Of a DNA stretch of 8,102 nt, positions 6,170-8,102 are shown piece after piece. How positions within the stretch are numbered: the stretch's first letter is position 1; each line of letters begins with the position of its first letter. A program made the translations under genes and the position numbers. Source of the stretch: DAOUKH01 sp034420775 (GTDB taxonomy: Bacteria; Chloroflexota; Dehalococcoidia; SHYB01); NCBI GenBank assembly GCA_034420775.1, contig DAOUKZ010000197.1:1-8102 (forward strand), in the 5' to 3' direction. The notes under the pieces were generated by a model, which was given only the letters and a program-made list of their open reading frames with translations, did not search any database and was not told where the DNA came from.

Positions 6170-6199
6170 AGCATAGCAAAAGCGGCCCGCGAAACTCAA
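6170..6199 (-). promoter_or_regulatory. Sigma-70-type promoter of tRNA-Cys
   Basis: On the minus strand, TTGAGT (6194-6199) is followed after 18 bases by TATGCT (6170-6175). The -10 ends about 12 bases before the mature tRNA 5' end at 6157, leaving a very short leader. Both hexamers match four of the six consensus bases. Confidence 0.5.
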
Positions 6200-6226
6200 T
6201 CTCGCCGCTGCTGAGGGAGCCCACGA

Positions 6227-6232
6227 AGGGAG
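6227..6232 (+). promoter_or_regulatory. Shine-Dalgarno AGGGAG for the small membrane protein
   Basis: AGGGAG lies seven bases before ATG 6240, an optimal distance that supports this start. Confidence 0.65.
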
Positions 6233-6239
6233 TGACGCG

Positions 6240-6650
6240 ATGTACGACGTCAAGCGACTCACCGGCGGCTTTCTCATCGGCTACGCCGTCGTGTACACGG
6301 CGCAGGTCCTCTTTAGCCGCTTCTACGCGGACGCCCTCGACCCGCAGGAGATTTGGGACGTCTTCAACTACATCACGGGCGCGGGCATCCTCGTCGCCAT
6401 CGCCGCCGCCTGTGCCCATAAGCGCGCGATGGCCGTGGACGCCGACCCCGTCCGCCGCCTCACCGCCAAAGCCGGCTGCTATGCCTCCCTCGCGCTCGCC
6501 ATCATCTTCTTTCCGCTCTGGTTCTCCCTCCTCATGGGCGACACGCAGTCCGACGCTCAGAACGTCGGCTGGATCCTGGTCACCTTCCTCAACCCCCTCG
6601 TGCTCGCCAGCGCGGGCGCCTGCCTCTGGAAGGCGGCCAAGGCGGAGTAG
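6240..6650 (+). CDS. Small four-helix membrane protein, function unknown
   Basis: A 136-residue protein I do not recognise by name. It has four hydrophobic segments at about 9-26, 43-60, 78-99 and 109-130, and no cleavable signal peptide. A conserved-looking charged loop lies between helices 1 and 2 (FYADALDPQEIWDVFNYI), and a basic loop (HKRAMAVDADPVRRL) between 2 and 3, which would place that loop in the cytoplasm. Cysteines occur at 58, 80 and 128. The layout resembles uncharacterised small membrane proteins of bacteria. It starts with a good ribosome binding site and ends 75 nt before the Fe-S carrier gene, so it could be the first gene of that operon or be independent. Confidence 0.75.
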   Translation: MYDVKRLTGGFLIGYAVVYTAQVLFSRFYADALDPQEIWDVFNYITGAGILVAIAAACAHKRAMAVDADPVRRLTAKAGCYASLALAIIFFPLWFSLLMGDTQSDAQNVGWILVTFLNPLVLASAGACLWKAAKAE

Positions 6651-6671
6651 GCGGTTAAGGTCCCTCCCGCC

Positions 6672-6700
6672 TTGATTTGTGCGGCCAGTTGGCGCATTCT
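6672..6700 (+). promoter_or_regulatory. Weak candidate promoter before the Fe-S carrier gene
   Basis: TTGATT (6672-6677) matches four of six bases of a -35 box. CATTCT (6695-6700), 17 bases further, is a poor -10 with three of six matches. The stretch is more AT-rich than its surroundings and lies in the 75-nt gap before the Fe-S gene, but the match is weak. Confidence 0.25.
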
Positions 6701-6715
6701 ATGGAGGTAAGGAAC

Positions 6716-6719
6716 GGAG
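6716..6719 (+). promoter_or_regulatory. Shine-Dalgarno GGAG for the Fe-S carrier gene
   Basis: GGAG lies six bases before ATG 6726, within a generally purine-rich leader (TGGAGGTAAGGAACGGAGA). Confidence 0.5.
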
Positions 6720-6725
6720 ACTGAG

Positions 6726-7076
6726 ATGCAAGCACCCGCGAAACCAGCGCCCACGGTCCTGATCACCGAGAAGGCGGCGGCCCAGGTGGCGAAGCTCGCC
6801 GCCGTCGAAGGCAAGCCCGGCGCGGCGCTCCGCGTCGCCGTCCAGGGCGGCGGCTGTAGCGGTCTCACCTACAAGCTCTCCTACGACTACGACGAGCGGG
6901 AGGGCGACAAGGTCTACGATCAGCATGGGGTCCGCCTGCTCATCGATAAGAAGAGCGTGATCTACCTCATCGGCACCGAGCTTGACTTCTCGGACGGGCT
7001 GAACGGCAAAGGCTTCGTCTTCTCCAACCCCAACGCGGCCAAGACCTGCGGCTGCGGGACGTCGTTCTCCACCTAG
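6726..7076 (+). CDS. A-type Fe-S cluster carrier (HesB/IscA/ErpA family)
   Basis: A 116-residue protein of typical length for the family, cytoplasmic. All three cluster-binding cysteines are present: C44 in GGGCSGLTY and C108/C110 in TCGCGTSF. Other family marks are the opening ITEKAAAQVAKL, the LRVAVQGGGC strand, and FVFSNPNAAKTCGCG at the end. It accepts iron-sulfur clusters from a scaffold and passes them to apo-enzymes. Whether it is IscA, SufA or ErpA cannot be told from sequence alone, and no isc or suf genes are adjacent. It has a short Pro/Ala-rich N-terminal tail. The YgfZ/IBA57-like gene begins 7 nt after its stop, so they are probably one operon. Confidence 0.95.
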   Translation: MQAPAKPAPTVLITEKAAAQVAKLAAVEGKPGAALRVAVQGGGCSGLTYKLSYDYDEREGDKVYDQHGVRLLIDKKSVIYLIGTELDFSDGLNGKGFVFSNPNAAKTCGCGTSFST

Positions 7077-7083
7077 CCGCGCT

Positions 7084-8058
7084 ATGCCGGGTGACGGCAT
7101 GACTCCCTATCACGCGGCCAAATGCGGCGCCGTCGTCGCGGACGTCTCAGACCGCGGGCTGCTGCGGATGGCCGGGGAGGACGCCCTCGACCTGCTGCAC
7201 CGGCTGAGCACCCAGGACCTCCTCACGCTCCAGCCCGGCGAGGGCACGGCGACGGTGCTCACCACCAGCAAGGGCCGCATCCTTGACGTGCTCGTGGTCC
7301 AGCGGCGGGCCGATTCGCTGAGATTGCACGTCTCGCCGGGCAATCAGCCCCGCGTCCTCGAATGGCTCGATACCTACACCATCCTCGAGGATTCGGAGGC
7401 TAGCGACGCGACCGGCGAACACGGCCAGTTGCTCGTCTTCGGGCCGGCGGCCGGCGAGGTCGTGGGTGGCGCCGCGTCTGACCCGGCCCTTGTCGGCCTC
7501 GACCTCTACCATCACCGTGAGATGCCTCTCGGCGGTGCTGAGGTCACGATTACCAAGGCCGAGGCGCCTGCCGGCGGGGGGTTCCATGTCGCCGCGTCCC
7601 TGGCCGAGTTGGCGGCGGCGCGCCAGGCGCTGATCGATGCCGGCGCCGTTCCCGTCGATGATGCCACGTTTGAGGTGCTGCGAATCGAGGCGGGGCTGCC
7701 CGCGTTCGGCTCGGAGCTGGACGAGCGGTAGAACCCGCACGAGGCCGGGCTCGAACGGCACATCAGCTACACCAAGGGCTGCTACATCGGGCAGGAGGTC
7801 ATCGCACGGCTCGACGCCTACGACAAGGTGCAACGGGAGCTGCGCGGGTTGCGAGCCGTTGGCGGCGGTGTGCCTTCCGCGGGGAGCAAGCTGCTCGCGG
7901 AAGGCAAGGATGCGGGCGCGGTCACCTCTGGCATCGATTCCCCCGACTTCGGCCCCATCGCGCTGGCCTACGTCCGCCGCGCTCATGCGGACCCCGGCGC
8001 CCGCCTCGTCACCGACGAAGGTGTCGAGGTCGAGGTCGCCGCCCTGCCCTTCAACTAG
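7084..8058 (+). pseudogene. ygfZ: YgfZ/IBA57-like folate-binding Fe-S maturation protein, interrupted by in-frame TAG
   Basis: The full frame is 324 codons, the normal length for YgfZ/GcvT-like proteins, but codon 216 is TAG. Before it are 215 residues with the family pattern (VADVSDRGLLRMAGEDALDLLHRLSTQDL, TSKGRILDVLVV, and EAGLPAFGSELDER just before the stop). After it the same frame continues as NPHEAGLERHISYTKG, followed by the family signature KGCYIGQE at 231-238 and a beta-rich end (VRRAHADPGARLVTDEG). Tyr or Thr is usual at the stop position, and Tyr TAC to TAG is one base change. Ordinary translation would give only 7084-7731, lacking the signature motif and so probably inactive. Known role: tetrahydrofolate-dependent help in building or repairing [4Fe-4S] clusters. 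It lies 7 nt after the IscA-like gene. ATG 7099 is an alternative start; neither has a strong ribosome binding site. Causes could be a real nonsense mutation, a sequence error or amber suppression. Confidence 0.85.
7729..7731 (+). other. Premature amber codon in ygfZ
   Basis: CGG TAG AAC: the stop replaces the residue between ER and NPHEAGLER. The reading frame is unchanged on both sides, so it is a substitution and not a frameshift. TAG is the terminal stop of five genes in the window, so it is read as a stop in this genome. Confidence 0.85.
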
Positions 8059-8067
8059 CGACGCCAT

Positions 8068-8093
8068 CGCTTTCCGTTGCGTTTCGGAAAGCG
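8068..8093. terminator. Hairpin terminator candidate after ygfZ
   Basis: CGCTTTCCG (8068-8076) and CGGAAAGCG (8085-8093) pair perfectly over 9 bp around the loop TTGCGTTT, starting 10 bases after the ygfZ stop. No T-run follows (CCACTGGTA), so the call rests on stem and position. Confidence 0.5.
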
Positions 8094-8102
8094 CCACTGG
8101 TA

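Noticed and set aside
5671..6675. Plus-strand frame running through the GNAT gene and tRNA
   Set aside because: It contains TTGIEPVYRG, the usual translation of the antisense of a tRNA T arm, and it crosses a real tRNA gene. It is Ser/Pro/Arg-rich shadow sequence.
7729..7731. Pyrrolysine or genome-wide amber recoding
   Set aside because: TAG is the terminal stop of at least five genes here, and YgfZ proteins have no known pyrrolysine at this site. Mutation or sequence error is simpler.

Overview
The window is high-GC bacterial DNA, with several genes showing clear Shine-Dalgarno sequences and one tRNA gene with an encoded CCA. No rRNA or phylogenetic marker is present, so the lineage is uncertain. 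GC-rich coding, repeat-rich spacers and a selenocysteine-encoding gene of an environmental family would fit an uncultured Chloroflexota-like or similar high-GC lineage, but that is a guess. TAG, TAA and TGA are all used as terminal stop codons here, so the genetic code looks standard.

Layout. Positions 1-875 (minus strand) hold the first 291 codons of a large protein that runs off the left edge. It has an N-terminal PD-(D/E)xK-type nuclease domain and looks like a type IIG / Eco57I-like restriction-modification enzyme. Positions 876-1464 form a repeat-packed, apparently non-coding spacer. It holds a long hairpin, two 29-bp repeats each forming a hairpin, a G-quadruplex motif, a 20-bp perfect palindrome, nine CGGT-type units spaced 10-11 bp apart, and a cluster of GCTCAC units. 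Next comes a plus-strand pair: a classical short-chain dehydrogenase (1465-2280) and, 7 nt later, a 563-residue protein (2288-3979). The second gene is interrupted by one in-frame TGA at 2600-2602. The TGA lies exactly in a U-G-S-C motif and is followed by a bacterial SECIS-like hairpin, so I read it as a UGSC-family selenoprotein rather than two genes. A convergent 12-TM MFS transporter (4005-5294, minus) follows.

The right part holds a GNAT acetyltransferase (5424-6017), a tRNA-Cys(GCA) on the minus strand (6083-6157) with a recognisable promoter, a small four-helix membrane protein (6240-6650), an A-type Fe-S carrier of the HesB/IscA family (6726-7076), and 7 nt further on a YgfZ/IBA57-like folate-binding protein (7084-8058). 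The last gene is cut by an in-frame amber TAG at 7729-7731, just before its signature KGCYIGQE motif, although the sequence after the stop is well preserved. A 9-bp perfect hairpin at 8068-8093 may end this operon.

How the genes work together. The SDR and UGSC selenoprotein probably form one redox operon acting on an unknown substrate. The IscA-like and YgfZ-like genes pair two known partners of [4Fe-4S] cluster maturation. The most notable items are the selenoprotein that automated calling would split in two, the amber-interrupted ygfZ, and the structured repeat cluster between the restriction gene and the SDR operon.
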